Shown one piece after another: positions 46,889-58,659 of a stretch of 64,000 nucleotides of DNA (within the stretch, counting starts at the first letter, position 1; the number at the start of each line of letters is the position of its first letter). The position numbers and the translations under genes are program-made. The stretch covers positions 4,712,001 to 4,776,000 of the forward strand of contig OZ316893.1 in assembly GCA_973895155.1 (NCBI GenBank), given 5' to 3'. Source of the stretch: Marsupella aquatica. Lineage: Eukaryota; Marchantiophyta. The notes beneath the pieces are model-generated. The model saw only the letters and a list, made by a program, of their open reading frames with translations, searched no databases and was not told where the DNA came from.

Positions 46889-48494
46889 GCCACGAGCAAC
46901 ATGCAAAAAACGCCTCTCCGGCAAGTTTCCAATTCCAAACACCTACCACAATCTTCCCCGAATCTCCGCAAGGGTCACTGCCCTCAGCAACACACACCAA
47001 CCAATTATGAGGACTATACTCCTACCCGGGCCAAATCGCCCTTCCCTTCTCTTTCAGCCCTTGGTGATCGTCGTCAAAGTTGAAGCACACAGATACCTAA
47101 GTGCAATCGATCCAACCGCTTCACATCCACTGATTACTGCTCATGACAGGGTCATACTAACTCATTAGCAAAGACTTTCGCCGCCCGTCCCTCAGAATAA
47201 ACTTCGAGGTCAAAACGAAGTTGAGCACAACGGGATTCGAGGACCACGACGACCCCAACCCAATCAGCTAAGAAATACTCGAGGAAATGACGATATATCT
47301 TTTCTACCAAATAATCAAAGCCCGTGCTGAAACCACCGTCGATATCTCCCCTACGCGTTAAGCGACAAACCGCAACTCGGAACACTATGGTGTTCCGCAA
47401 ACCAGGCCAGAGTTGCTGAGAGAACCTTTGGAAGTGCACATATAAGCTCCGGCAAGAGACAAATCTTATGAATAACAGGCAACACCCTCGATCGATGACT
47501 CAGATGACAATCGTCACCCTGTCTTCACAGCCACCAACTTCGGCTGCAGGTATGACTCCAAACTCAATAATGGCCACCAATATGGGCGAAACTAAGTTGC
47601 CTAAATCCACAACCGCGATCGAATGAAGAGCGGCAAGTAGCGGCAAGTGTAGAACAAGCCGTCGCCCTCCTTTGCCAACAGTCACTCCGTTCTCAGCTTT
47701 CCTTGCCAGACATCGCTCGCGCTCGACAACGATGCGCACCAAATTCGCCAAAGACAACCCGTCCCGATCACAATGTCTCTCTCTCCCTCGGACTGGCACT
47801 GCGTGCGGCACCAAATAAGGTCAAATCGCACGACCTCAACAGGCTGAACACGGACCACAGTAACTCACCGATAATGACCACGGCGCAAGCCTCCAAACTC
47901 AAAACAGACTACGATTCCCAACCAGCGCATCGACGGATTAAACTCCAACTATGTCAAAAACCACACGCACTCGTCAAAAACCACACGCACTCAACCTCCG
48001 CCCCTTCGACAGCAAGCCACCCAGCAGAACCGGAACCGATCAATCAATCAATAGCATGCCACCGATAACCTCAGGAGCACGGAACCGGCCAATTTCCGCG
48101 TCGGGCGATATGTACCAATACAACGCCTTGCCCAGCCTCACCCGGCCTCGGCGAAAACGACGATGTTGGACAGAATTGTACGAGAAAGCAGCACACAACA
48201 GCGAAAATACCACAACCCCAAGCACCACCACCGAAATCAATCGCCTCAAAACCCCCGCGATGCTTGATTCGCCCTTCCGTTCGATTCCTCCTCTCCGCCG
48301 CTTCTTCTTCCCTTGCCCCCGCGTCCCCCGTCTCTTTGCCTTTTCTTGGTGACTTGGTCCGTCTTGTCCTCGAGAAAGTCTCACTCTCGGATACTCATCA
48401 CTCTTGCAAATCATTCGTGCGTTTCAGGCAAAGAGACTCTCTCTCTCTCTCTCACTCTCTCCCTCTCCCTCTCTGTTCTTGCTTCGATGTTATT
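46889..48494. other. Shared upstream region between the RING gene and the plus-strand Argonaute fragment
   Basis: About 1.6 kb separates the RING start (minus strand) from the ATG at 48495 (plus strand), so it probably holds two divergent promoters and leaders. A 20-bp unit, GTCAAAAACCACACGCACTC, is repeated exactly at 47953 and 47973. A CT-rich tract at 48436-48474 looks like a plant 5' leader pyrimidine run. Several minus-strand frames of 95-124 codons occur; none is recognised. Confidence 0.5.
48436..48474 (+). repeat. CT-rich microsatellite
   Basis: A CTCTCTCTCTCT tract merges into CCCTCTCCCTCTCTG, about 20 bp before the ATG at 48495. Such tracts are common in plant 5' untranslated leaders. 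Confidence 0.8.
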
Positions 48495-48653
48495 ATGACT
48501 AGTCCTTACCTGGATGCCGGAAGGGGCCGAGCCACCGAGGCTCCGGAGCTCCGGGCCGAGAAATTGTGGGGACCCGATATTCCGTTAGACGGGGTGGGTG
48601 TCACATTTTCCGATAGCCCGGATGATGATGACAGACTCCGGATGGATCGATGA
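48495..48653 (+). CDS. Small ORF of 52 codons, possibly a leader ORF or a first exon
   Basis: This frame encodes MTSPYLDAGRGRATEAPELR, then a middle part, and ends DSPDDDDRLRMDR before TGA. A 3-codon upstream ORF starts at 48486. A strong donor (TGAC/gtaagg) lies directly after the stop, at 48655. Splicing there to the acceptor before 48832 would join ATG AC to G TTT and so open the Argonaute-like frame from an ATG at 48650. The 52-codon ORF itself is out of phase with that product. I do not recognise the peptide; it may be coding, a leader ORF or chance. Confidence 0.3.
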   Translation: MTSPYLDAGRGRATEAPELRAEKLWGPDIPLDGVGVTFSDSPDDDDRLRMDR

Positions 48654-48831
48654 CGTAAGGTTTTTCGCCCTGCATTTAATGGAATTCAATGGGTTATAAA
48701 TGCGGACGAAGGTGATAAACGGGTACAACGAGAAGATACGAGTCACATGGCAATTCTTGAGTGCATTTTGAGAATTATTCCACCAATGTGATTGACCCAT
48801 ATTAATGACTTCTATGAGTGTGCCTCTCAAG

Positions 48832-48994
48832 GTTTAAGAAGAAGAAAAGGGATGTCAACCGCAAGCTCTTGGGAACTGAAGAGATTACGGTAGCTGGCTT
48901 CTTTACGAACAAGCGTGAATTGATGTTAAAATATCTGAAACTACCTCTTGTCGACCTGGGCCATGCAAACAAGCCAAACTATGTACCCATGGAG
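48832..48994 (+). pseudogene. Isolated Argonaute exon fragment (start of PAZ region)
   Basis: Between an AG acceptor (ctctcaag) and a GT donor (ATGGAG/gtcctc) lies an open stretch of 54 codons. It reads FKKKKRDVNRKLLG, then TEEITVAGFFTNKRELMLKY, LPLVDLG, NKPNYVPME. This matches the Argonaute segment EITVYDYF...LRYS.DLPCINVGKP.RPTYIPIELC, where an intron commonly follows. Catalytic PIWI and other Argonaute parts are absent upstream and in the 54.95-64 kb flank. It is therefore a captured exon or the remnant of a broken gene. A copia element begins 208 bp downstream. Whether it is transcribed through the exon at 48.5 kb is unknown. Confidence 0.7.
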
Positions 48995-49197
48995 GTCCTC
49001 CACTCATATACTTTTACATTTCCTTGGCGCAAAAATCAGCATATGTTGACGTTGTCGTCAACATTTGTTCATCATTGTATATTTATGATTGTAATCAGTA
49101 TTCTAATACAACGGCTCCACTCACCAATAGTTTTGCAAGATACTAGAGAGACAAAGGTACAAACATAACTTAACTGGTTTTCAGACAAAAAATCAAA

Positions 49198-49202
49198 TTG
49201 AA
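49198..49202. repeat. Target-site duplication, left (TTGAA)
   Basis: TTGAA directly precedes the 5' LTR and is repeated exactly at 54948-54952 after the 3' LTR. Five base pairs is the usual copia length, so both LTRs belong to one insertion. Confidence 0.9.
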
Positions 49203-49531
49203 TGTTAGGGTTTTGACTCAATCTTGGCTAGGTTAACTAGAATAAGTTAACCGTAGTTAACATTACTTGACTAGACTCTTCATGAAAGAATAACCCTCTT
49301 TGTATCACATAGAAAGAAAACACTTAGGTGAGATCTTTGTGTGAGAGAGAAAGAGAAAGAGTTTGGACCATGGAACTATGGTGATATGTACTTTTCATAT
49401 TCATAGTGAAGCTCTTGGTGCGGCCGTGGACGTAGCCCTGACGGAGTGAACCACGTATCTTTGTGTCGGTGTACTTGAGTGCTGAATGATTGATGATTAT
49501 GAGACGTCATACTGTCCATTTTGATCCTACA
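49203..49531 (+). repeat. 5' LTR of the copia element
   Basis: It runs from TGTTAG to TCCTACA, about 329 bp. A GA-rich tract (GAGAGAGAAAGAGAAAGAG) is 6 bp longer than in the 3' LTR. It should contain the element's promoter and polyadenylation signals. Confidence 0.95.
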
Positions 49532-49533
49532 AT

Positions 49534-49541
49534 TGGTATCA
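49534..49541 (+). promoter_or_regulatory. Primer-binding site (initiator Met tRNA)
   Basis: TGGTATCA begins two bases after the 5' LTR and matches the 3' end complement of plant initiator methionine tRNA, the usual copia primer. The following bases diverge from the full TGGTATCAGAGC. Confidence 0.8.
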
Positions 49542-50705
49542 AACCTTTGGGTCGGGATCAGTTGATGTCTCAACAATTTATCGTGATCGATTGATAATTT
49601 TTGGGGGCACGATGGAAGTGTGAACGTTGACATACGAAGTGGTGATCAGATAAGGAGGTCTATGGAATGGAAACTTGCACGTTTAGTCGAGAGATTGTTC
49701 ACATATGGCTGAGTAATTTCAATTTTCATGTTAGACGATTTTTTGACGGTTTTGAGATCCCAACTTGATTACCAAGGGAAACGTGGCTTACGGGATGTGA
49801 TTTTGGTTTCTTGTAAGACGTTAATGATCATTGAAGGAAAGTTGGTGCGAGTGGTATTGCGATGGAATATGGTGGTGAAGAAATCAATGTGTTTCAATGA
49901 GTTATCGCGAAGAACTCTTAGATTGAGTTGAGCTCAAAATTCCTAGCTATGGTGGCTAGGTCAAAATCAGCAATCTTGTCCAAATTTTATCTCCCTCAAT
50001 TTTTCATCATTTTCAGAGTTCGTTATATCGATTTGAAGCGCCTTGAAGTCTAGTTTCAGAATCTGAAATCGGTTTTGCTTTTCGTTAAAACCCCAAAGAG
50101 ATATCTTAGATATGCCACCGGGGGGTAAGTCTACCGCGAGTATTTACTCGCTCAGGACGATGCGCGAACACGAAAAAAGGGTCGAGGGGGGTGACAGGGG
50201 GTTCGAGGGGGCACGTGGCAACCTCTGGGCAGCTCTGAAAATTTTCCCACAGGGCCTATACAAGGGTTGCGGGAATTTAAGGAAAATAAAATTTTCCAGC
50301 AAGCTCATTTTTGTGACGGAATCGGATTTTCAGCAAATTATCCGAAGTTATATCGACAAAATATTTTGCAAGGGCATACTTGAGGGAGCTGAGTACAGGC
50401 CTGTGCAAACGATTTGTCAAACTGACTTTGCTTGCGGATTTGAGTGAATTGATTCTTCTCGGGGGTCCAATTTTTATCTTTTGACCCCCCTTACTCGTCG
50501 GTAAAAATATCTCAACTGAGATCTATTTTTGGCATATTTCAGAAGGGTACCCAAGAGTGCTCTTGGATTTCAATTCCAGCAATTTTCATTTTTGGTCATT
50601 TTGTGGCTGATGATGTCGTGTTGCTGTGAGTTAATGTGCAAATTTGCATGAAATTGAGAAGCTGCAAAGTGATTTTTTGGCACTTTAAGGTCCTAGGGGT
50701 GAACA
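49542..50705 (+). other. Copia leader between primer site and gag
   Basis: About 1.16 kb of internal leader. It contains an open frame of 111 codons (50112-50447) with no recognised motif. The leader is long for a copia element, so a small additional insertion cannot be excluded. Confidence 0.5.
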
Positions 50706-51335
50706 ATGGCTCCATCAAAAGTTACTAGTGCAAAATATGAGGTGGAGAAGTTTATCGGCCACAATAATTTTACGTTATGGCAAGTTCAAATGCAAGACGT
50801 GTTAGTTTTGCAAGGTTTGGATGCAGCATTGAAAAGTCAGCCATCGACGATGTCCGAGGAAGATTGGGAAGACATTTGTGCACGAGCTCTCAGCTTGATC
50901 CGATTACACTTGGCATCTGATGTTCTACTCCAAGTGTTGACTGAGGATTCACCGACAAGGCTGTGGGAACGACTCAAACAGATATACCAAAAGAAATTTT
51001 TGGCAACTCGCTTATACACAACCTTGAAGTTGATGACACTGTACATGATGGCAGGTACGAAACTTGCCGATCATATTGATACCTTTAACTTGATAGTGTC
51101 CGAGTTGGCCACTCTCGATGAAAAAGTTGAAGACGAGAAAAAAGTTTTGTTTCTTCTTATCTCCTTGCCCAAATCGTACGAGCATTTGACTCAGACCATA
51201 CTCTATGGTAAGGATCAGATTTCTTATGCTGAGACGGTGAGCATTCTTGTTGCGAATGACAATAGGAAGAAAATGCATGTAATCTTTCATGTTTCCTCTT
51301 CTACTTTGTCAGTAACCAAGAGTCGGTTTAAATAA
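50706..51335 (+). pseudogene. Copia gag capsid region (UBN2-type)
   Basis: A frame of 209 codons starts MAPSKVTSAKYEVEKFIGHN and continues NFTLWQVQMQDVL, LWERLKQIYQKK, LADHIDTFNLIVSELA and LLISLPKSYEHL. This is the plant copia gag (UBN2) capsid region. It ends at a stop before the zinc knuckle, which lies in a different frame, so gag-pol is interrupted here. Confidence 0.9.
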
Positions 51336-51370
51336 AAATATCAATTCCTCAACACTCTCAATCCAAGACT

Positions 51371-51676
51371 TTGGATTCAAAAAATGTGGAGTGTTGGAAT
51401 TGTGGCAAGACAGGCCACATCAAAAACAATTGCAAAAACAAACCAAAGCTTGCTTTTCATCAAGCTAGTTTGGTTGTGTCTGATGATGAAGGATTTGCCA
51501 TGTGCATCGATTCTTCTATCGTGCATGAACTTGATTGGATTTTGAATTCTGCTTGTTCTTATCACATGACTCCAACAAGAGCTTTATTTCATTCCTATGA
51601 ATCCACTACTGGAAGTGTCTTGATGGGGAATGATCAACCCTGCCAAATAATTGGCACCGGTACAGTAAAAGTTTAG
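51371..51676 (+). pseudogene. Copia zinc knuckle and protease region
   Basis: CWNCGKTGHIKNNC is an intact CX2CX4HX4C zinc knuckle. About 55 residues later DWILNSACSYHMTP stands where active copia elements have WILDSGCS-HM; the catalytic Asp is Asn and the Gly is Ala. The frame ends at a stop at 51676. Confidence 0.9.
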
Positions 51677-51799
51677 ATGTCTGATGGCATTCTTTGAACA
51701 TTAACAAATGTCAAACATATTCATCATCTCAAAAGGAATTTGATTTCTCTTGGAGCTTTGGACACCGCTGGATGTCAGTAGAGTACAGTTGATGACATT

Positions 51800-52480
51800 T
51801 TGCAAGTCAAAAAGGGATCTCTCAATGTCATGAAAACCCAAAAGAAGGGGAATTTGTATATTCTGGATGGAGCCACCGTCCTTGGCAATGCCCGTGACAA
51901 TGTTAATGTGATTTCGTCAGAGGAGGATCAATCACGCTTGTGGCATGCACGACTAGGTCACATGAGTGAACAAGGATTGGCAATGCTATGTAAGCAGAAA
52001 CTCTTATCTAGTGCAAAGTCTTGCAAGCTAGAATTTTGTCAGCATTGTATCATTGGCAAGCAGCATCATATCAGTTTTAGCATTGCTCATCATACCTCCA
52101 AGGATATACTGGATTATATTCATTATGATGTGTGGAAATCCCTAGTTCTTTCCATTTCAAACATGAAATATTATGTCTCATTTATTGATGACTATTCACA
52201 CATGATTTAGATTTATTTCATGCGTGAGAAGTTGGAAGTGTTTTCAATTTTCAAGAAGTGAAAAATATAGGTTGAGACACAAACGAGAAAGAAGGTGAAG
52301 TATCTCCGCTCAAACAACGGCGGTGAGTATTTCCAACGAATTCAACCTCTATTGTGAGCATGAAGGCATCACTCGACATTTGACCAATGTGTATACTCCA
52401 CAATAAAATGGTGTTGCAGAACGGCTCAACGGAACCTTGTTGGAGTGTTCACGGAGTATGTTAAGTCAAGCAGGTCTTCC
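51800..52480 (+). pseudogene. Copia integrase region, broken
   Basis: The HHCC zinc-binding part is readable: LWHARLGHMSEQGLAMLCKQ, then FCQHCIIGKQ. The core starts DYIHYDVW and YYVSFIDDYSHM, then meets stops and frameshifts. NGVAERLNGTLLE, which carries the third catalytic acid, is still recognisable near 52410. Confidence 0.88.
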
Positions 52481-53004
52481 ATAGATCTTCTAGGCTGAAA
52501 CTGTTATACGGTAGCTTATTTGCTAACTTTATCTCCAGTTAGCAGCATTGGTTGTAAGACTCCTTTTGAGATGTGGCACCAAAGACCTACTGATTATACC
52601 AAAGTACGTTGGTTGTGAGGCATATGCTCTCTCGCCTCCAATATCACGCATTAAACTTGATCCAAAGTCTGTGTAGTGCATATTTCTTGGTTATCAAAAA
52701 GGAATAAAAGAGTATTGCCTATGGGACCCTTTGGCACAAAAATTGGTAGTCAACATCGATGTCTCGTTCAATGAGGTTCCTCATTAAAAAAATGGGAGAA
52801 AATGGTGGAAACTCCAGATGTTGACAGGATGGAGGGGGAGAACAAGTGTCAGCACCAACACCAGTACCAGCAGCATCATAACTAGCTGCTGAAGTGCCAG
52901 AATCATCAAAAAGATCTTCATCAAGACCTCACAAGGAGCCTACACGGTTTGAAACTTGATTTCCATTTGATCACATGGATATTGATGATGAAGATGCTGA
53001 CGAT

Positions 53005-53775
53005 TATGGGAATGTGTTGATCATTGAGGATGGAGAACCATCCACTTATTCAAAGGCCATGGCTTCCCTTGAGAAGCCAGAATGGATTGCTGCCATGAAT
53101 AAGGAAATGAAGTCACTCTATGACAACAAGACTTGACAACTAAAAGAGTTGCCTCAAGTAAAGCAAGCAGTTAATTGCAAGTGGATGTATAAGGTGAAAG
53201 AAGGAGGCAGTGATCATGAGGAGAAGATTTACAAGGCAAAGTTGGTTGCCAAGGGTTTCACACAATGCAAAGGTGTGAACTATAGTGATCACACAGGCTA
53301 CCCTTCGCTTACTCATGGCACTTGTGATTATTTTTGACCTTTGCTTGAAATAAATGGATGTTGTCACAGTTTTCCTATATGGTTTGCTAGAAGAGGTGAT
53401 CTTCATGAGACAGCCTGAAGCGTATGTCAAAAGAGGCAAGAAGCATCTGATGTGCAAGCTGTTAAAATCCTTGTATGGATTCAAACAAAGTCCAAGACAG
53501 TGGAACAAGAGGTTCAAAGATTTTATGTTTCACTTGGATTTATTCAAAGTGAGCATGACTGTTGTCTATACATGAAGAGAGTGAATGATGAAACTTTTGG
53601 TTTTATTTTGCTAGCTCTTTCTGTGGATGATATGCTCATAGTAGCAAAGAATAAATCTAACATTACTAAGCTAAAAGTTCAATTGAGCTTTGAGTTTAGT
53701 ATGAAAGATTTGGGTGCTGCTAAGTGTATATTGGGCATGGAGATTCATAGGGATAGGCAAAATGATAAATTGTGA
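53005..53775 (+). pseudogene. Copia reverse transcriptase region, broken
   Basis: Recognisable parts in order are WIAAMNKEMKSL, CKWMYKVKEGG, KAKLVAKGFTQ, DVVTVFLYGLLEEVIFMRQP, LLKSLYGFKQSPRQWN, SVDDMLIVAKN (catalytic YVDDM with Tyr changed to Ser) and FSMKDLGAAKCILGMEI. At least two stops and one frameshift separate them. Confidence 0.92.
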
Positions 53776-54481
53776 TTGACACAAAGTAAGTACACTAATA
53801 AGGTTCTTGCCAAGTTCAATATGGCAAGTGTCAAGTCTGTGAGTACTCCTTTCGCATCACATTTCAAGTTTTTAATTGCATCTTGTCCCACAAATGCAAT
53901 TGAGAGAGATCATATGTCTAAGGTTCCCTATGATAGTGTTGTGGGCAGTTTAATATATCTTATAGTTTGTACCAGACCCGATATAGCACATGCTGTTGGA
54001 TTGGTGAGCAGGTACATGTCTAATCCAAGAAAGATACATTGGGAAGCAACGAAGTGGATACTACGTTATCTATAGGAAACATTCTACTATTGAACTGCTG
54101 TTTAATGTACACAGTGAAGATGCAGAATCATTGATTGGCTATATGGACTCTGACTATGGAGGAGATTTGGACCAGAGGAAGTCCACTTCAAGATACACTT
54201 TCACTCTTGCAAGTGGATATGTAAGTTGGAGGTCCACAAAGCATAAATGCATATCTCAGTCTTCTACTGAAGCTAAATATATGGTAGCAGTTGAAGCAAC
54301 TAAAGAGATGATTTGGTTAAGCAACTTGGCGAAGGATTTGGAGATTACACAATGCATTGTGCTTCTCCATTGTGATAGCAATAATGTTTTACACATTGCT
54401 GTCAACCAAATGACACATGACACATTGATATTCGATATCACTTCATCAGACAAGCAGTGTCAGCAGGAAAGGTTGAGCTAG
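53776..54481 (+). pseudogene. Copia connection and RNase H region
   Basis: PYDSVVGSLIYLIVCTRPDI and MSNPRKIHWEATKWILRYL are followed by a stop. RNase H follows as GYMDSDYGGDLDQRKSTSRY, SWRSTKHKCISQSSTEAKYM and AATKE-like residues. The final DMLTKVI-type motif is read in another frame near 54510. Confidence 0.92.
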
Positions 54482-54613
54482 TCAAGATTGATGGTAAACT
54501 CAATCCAGCTGACATGTTAACCAAGGTTATCCCTCATGGTAATTTTGCAAGACATTGCAATTCACTACAGATCTTAGCTTCAGATTGCTAGCAGCTAACT
54601 CAAGGATAGAGTC

Positions 54614-54622
54614 AAGGGGGAG
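54614..54622 (+). promoter_or_regulatory. Polypurine tract of the copia element
   Basis: AAGGGGGAG lies two bases upstream of the 3' LTR and is the expected plus-strand primer. Confidence 0.85.
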
Positions 54623-54624
54623 TT

Positions 54625-54947
54625 TGTTAGAGTTTTGAGTCGATCTTGGCTAGGTTAACTAGAGTAAGTTAACCGGAGTTAACATTAGTTGACTAGACTC
54701 TTCATGAAGGGATAACCCTCTTTGTATCCTATGGAGAGAAAACACTTAGGTGAGATCTTTGTGTGAGAGAGCGAGAGTTTGGACCATGGAGCTATGGTGA
54801 TATGTACTTTTCATGTTCATAGTGAAACTCTTGGTGCGGCCATGGACGTAGCCCTGATGGGGTAAACCACATATCTTTGTGTTGATGTACTTGAGTGCTG
54901 AATGATTAATGATTATAAGACGTCATACTGTCCATTTTGATCCTACA
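54625..54947 (+). repeat. 3' LTR of the copia element
   Basis: It runs from TGTTAG to TCCTACA, 323 bp, matching the 5' LTR with about 25 substitutions and one 6-bp gap by eye. It is followed directly by the TTGAA target duplication. Confidence 0.95.
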
Positions 54948-54952
54948 TTGAA
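54948..54952. repeat. Target-site duplication, right (TTGAA)
   Basis: An exact copy of the five bases before the 5' LTR (49198-49202). Confidence 0.9.
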
Positions 54953-55390
54953 TGAGCCACACAAGGTCCTCATAATAGAAATGTATGTTGCAACCATGTA
55001 AGGGGACAAACTCCGTTCCAAGCCCGTTGTTTTGAATTATGCTTTGGTAGATAATGACGATCGTCATAGTTCATGATTTTAAACTTTCCTTCTAAACTTT
55101 GAAGCTTGTCAGTGATTGGTGATTTTTATTTTTGAATGATTTGCTCATAGTGCGTTGCAGTGTTGTGCAAACAATTATTGCTAACGATTATGATAATGAT
55201 ATATTGATAATGAAATTCAATGTAAAAATTGAGTAAAAAATGATGATAGTGTCGGGTCGAGTTCTTGGCGCTCCAACGATAATTAAGGTCCTCTCAAAAC
55301 ATATTTGCAAGGTGGTTACTTGGATCGAAGTGTAGAATAGTGTCTTTCCAATTCAAAACTCTCATCTCAATTTGGCTAATTATCTGAAAA

Positions 55391-55480
55391 CTAGCTCAGT
55401 ACCTATGCGTTTATGTAAAAAATCACTTGCAAAAAGATGTTGATACGTAAAAGACGATCATTGTGAAAGAGTATTTGATT
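55391..55480 (+). repeat. Dispersed repeat head, copy C (diverged)
   Basis: CTAGCTCAGTACCTATGCGT is followed by AAAAAGATGTTGATACGTAA and AAGACGATC. The order of head and AAAGATGT words is the same as in copies A and B, but the CCCGTGC core has mutated. Confidence 0.4.
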
Positions 55481-58400
55481 TTGGATTTTAGATTTGATAA
55501 TCTGCACATGTATGACTCATCTCTTAGTAGCCTATCGCACATAACCACTCTCCAAAGATTCTAGAAAATCCTTAGACACCCTTATGCACACAATCCAACA
55601 ATGATAAAAACAGATCTAGATTGTATTTGATGACTGGATTTTATTCCCTCCTTTTAAGTTTGTAAGTTGACAAAAAAATTTGGCGAGATTACATATCATA
55701 GTTGATAATCTTTGTTATACCCATCATTTGTCTGGCCTATGAATTTCCTACCCGCTCTCCCTTTTTATCCTTCTAATTGATCAATTTGGTATCTGTAACT
55801 CCTATTTGGGGGTGAAGTAGTGAAATTATCAAGGGGCGGAGGATCGGATTTCCGTACCAAGATTAGTAAAAAAATTACTCTCAATTTTAGAAGATAACCT
55901 TTCCTAATCAAACAATTGTCTGACCAATTTTTGTTGTGTGGTTATTGGTTACACATATCATCCATAAGTTACTGAATTCAACGTGATGTTGTATTCTAAT
56001 CTGATAAGTCGCTATACAATGCTCGCAACAAAAACATGGGTCCAATGAGGACTATGATTGGGTCTTGTTGAGTTAATTTTCTTTGAAGTGTCCTGAAACA
56101 CTACGATCATCTTTATTTTCCAGAAAACGAATGTCAACCACCCTACTCGTCGATGGACGGTGGCAAATTATGGTCAAGCTTTTGATGCTCTAGACATTCT
56201 AAAGCGACTGTACAACATCTATATTACAAAGGACATGGTAGTCGATCTTGCCCCACATTTTAAGTTTGTAATATTGTAATGCGTTGTCACACAATGCTTC
56301 GTAGATCGATCGCGCTTCAAATTCCAGTGATCTTGTTTGAAAATTAGGATTTCATATTTGGAACATCTTTGTCTGTCCTTATTGTTATCTACTTTTGTTC
56401 CTCCATAAGTTTGGGCAATATATGATTTTCCATGAAAGATTCGAGATGAGAAACAAAGATCCCAAAGAGAGCGTGCTGACTATTATTTTACAGATTAAAA
56501 ATTTTAAGCCAGATTTTATAGCGACAATTCTACCAAAAAAGTCTTCTGAGCTTTATGGCATATATCTCTCCTTTGTACTCCTCAATTCATGGCCCCAAAC
56601 AATATTGGGCAATGAAACTTCGGGACCAGACTGAACGATGAACAACTTCGTGACACTTGCAATCACATTTTGACTTATAAAGTACTCCTAGTGACATGTA
56701 CGCATTTCATATCTGGTACATTTGTGTGTATAGATTCCTAAAATTAGTTGTATTTTACAGCCCCTTTTAAAAAGAGTATCATACGCATAATTATCTTAGT
56801 CAATGTATTGTCTCGTCACATGAGCTCAATGATATCTACCAGATAAATGTAGCCCTCAAGATTAATTTGAAGATATCATATTTTCTTCTTGATTTTATTT
56901 TCTTGTTCTTTTTTACATCGTTCCTCATCCTATCCTAAGTTCTAACCGTCCATTGAGTTTAGGCAACTATCTCTACAGCTTGGAAATTATAATATGTTGC
57001 TTGCTAATAAGGAAAAATAGATGTGACCAAAAGTCTCCCAGATCTCCACATGCATTTTTAGCTTAGACATATCTCACGGTTCTCCAGACTCCCAGTCCAT
57101 TGCAGTTATAAGTTTACTTCGTCATCAAGAGTCAAAACGCAATCGATGTATTAATTTGATTTAATATATATTCTCCTCAATTTATTGGCTGAATTGAAGT
57201 TTAGTTTACTGATGAGACCTTAATTATATATATAACTATACATGTAGTTCAAGTTCTATATATCTCCATTCTTACAAGATATATCAACATTATTTGCCGT
57301 CTATATAATCCAACTTTTTATGGTTACGAACATTGTTTAGCTAAGGTTTCTTTTTATATTCTGTGTATGCCGGCAGGCGGTCGCTTCGACGTCATGACCT
57401 CGCTTTTCTTGTTATGCATCACGAGTGAAAGCTTAACTTTCTAAGATGAAGATTATCAAAGATCTCGATAAAGGTGAAATGAGCACAAGAATGGTCGGGT
57501 AAGGTCATCTAGTAAGATGAAGTCCTACTTCTATCAATCCGTTTTTGCATTTCATTTCAACAATCCATCTTGCAATCGAAGTTTGAATGTTTCTTCCTCC
57601 ATTCTTCTCAAACAACTTTTGAACACTTTCTGTATGACCTGCAAAAGAGAAGGTGCAGATCCGTCGGGGAGACCTCAACAGATTGTTATTTACAAGTTCT
57701 CAAGATTTTCTTGTACTACTAATTTATGTCATATTTATTTTAATTTTCTTTCAATTGTTTGTTAGCCGCCCAATTGGCTGCCAGATTTTGGTTGGTATTT
57801 TGAGTTACAGTCCAACGTTGCTCGTAGGTCTGAATATTTGTTCATTAATTGACTTATGTCCGAACGTTTGGTGTCATTTTCCAGGAATGATATGAGTGAA
57901 TTATAGTTTCAACAAGTTTTGGAAACCAAGTTGGTGGTTTTCAAGAAGGCATATGGGGCTCAGGGTTGCGGATACAACCATAAGGTTACTCTGATTGTTG
58001 TAAAAAAAAATTATCATATCTATTTTTTCCCTATAAATAGAAGCAAGAATATACTACCAGGTAAGACATGTCTTGCTCTCAATACCTTTCACTCTAACTC
58101 AATGACAACGCACTGAACAAATCATTACAAAAATTGACAAAAATGATCTTTGGATAAGATCAAACAGAAAATTAATATGGCATGGAAAACCTTGAGATGC
58201 ACCATGTAACCCATCCATGGTTTGTCGCAATACTAGATATCAGGTTTAGTTGCGCTAAGCTTGGATCAATATAAAAAGTGGAGTATATAAGTGAAAATTT
58301 TGAGTACACACTACTTTGTAAAAGTCTGGTGCCTCCCAAGACGTATGAGGATGACGTAATGCGCATGCGGGCCTGTGTCATCATGGCTGAGATTGCGGAG

Positions 58401-58659
58401 CTGACAAGCCCATTCACCCAAAATCATGGTGCCCATTGCAACTATGTTAAGCCTTTCAATAGGTGCAATAACACTAGAATTCATAATATTTTCACAGTGC
58501 TCGTATCAGTAGTGAAGAATTCATAATATTCCCAGTGAGATACACACATCTCCACAAAAGAAAAATGTGTTCAATACCCACAACATTGAGTATCAATGCT
58601 ATGTACCCAAGAATTGGACTACCGTGAGGATCAAATACCCCATAGCTAAGATACTAGGG

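Larger units (their letters stand above)
49203..54947 (+). mobile_element. Ty1/copia LTR retrotransposon, old and inactivated
   Basis: The element is 5.7 kb, bounded by LTRs of about 329 and 323 bp and a TTGAA target duplication. It has a primer-binding site matching the initiator Met tRNA (TGGTATCA, 49534-49541) and a polypurine tract (AAGGGGGAG, 54614-54622). Domain order is gag, zinc knuckle, protease, integrase, reverse transcriptase, RNase H; integrase before reverse transcriptase defines copia. The coding region is broken by many stops and frameshifts, and the protease active-site Asp is Asn. The LTRs differ at about 25 of 323 aligned positions by my eye count (roughly 8%), mostly transitions, so the insertion is old and cannot move by itself. 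Confidence 0.96.
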
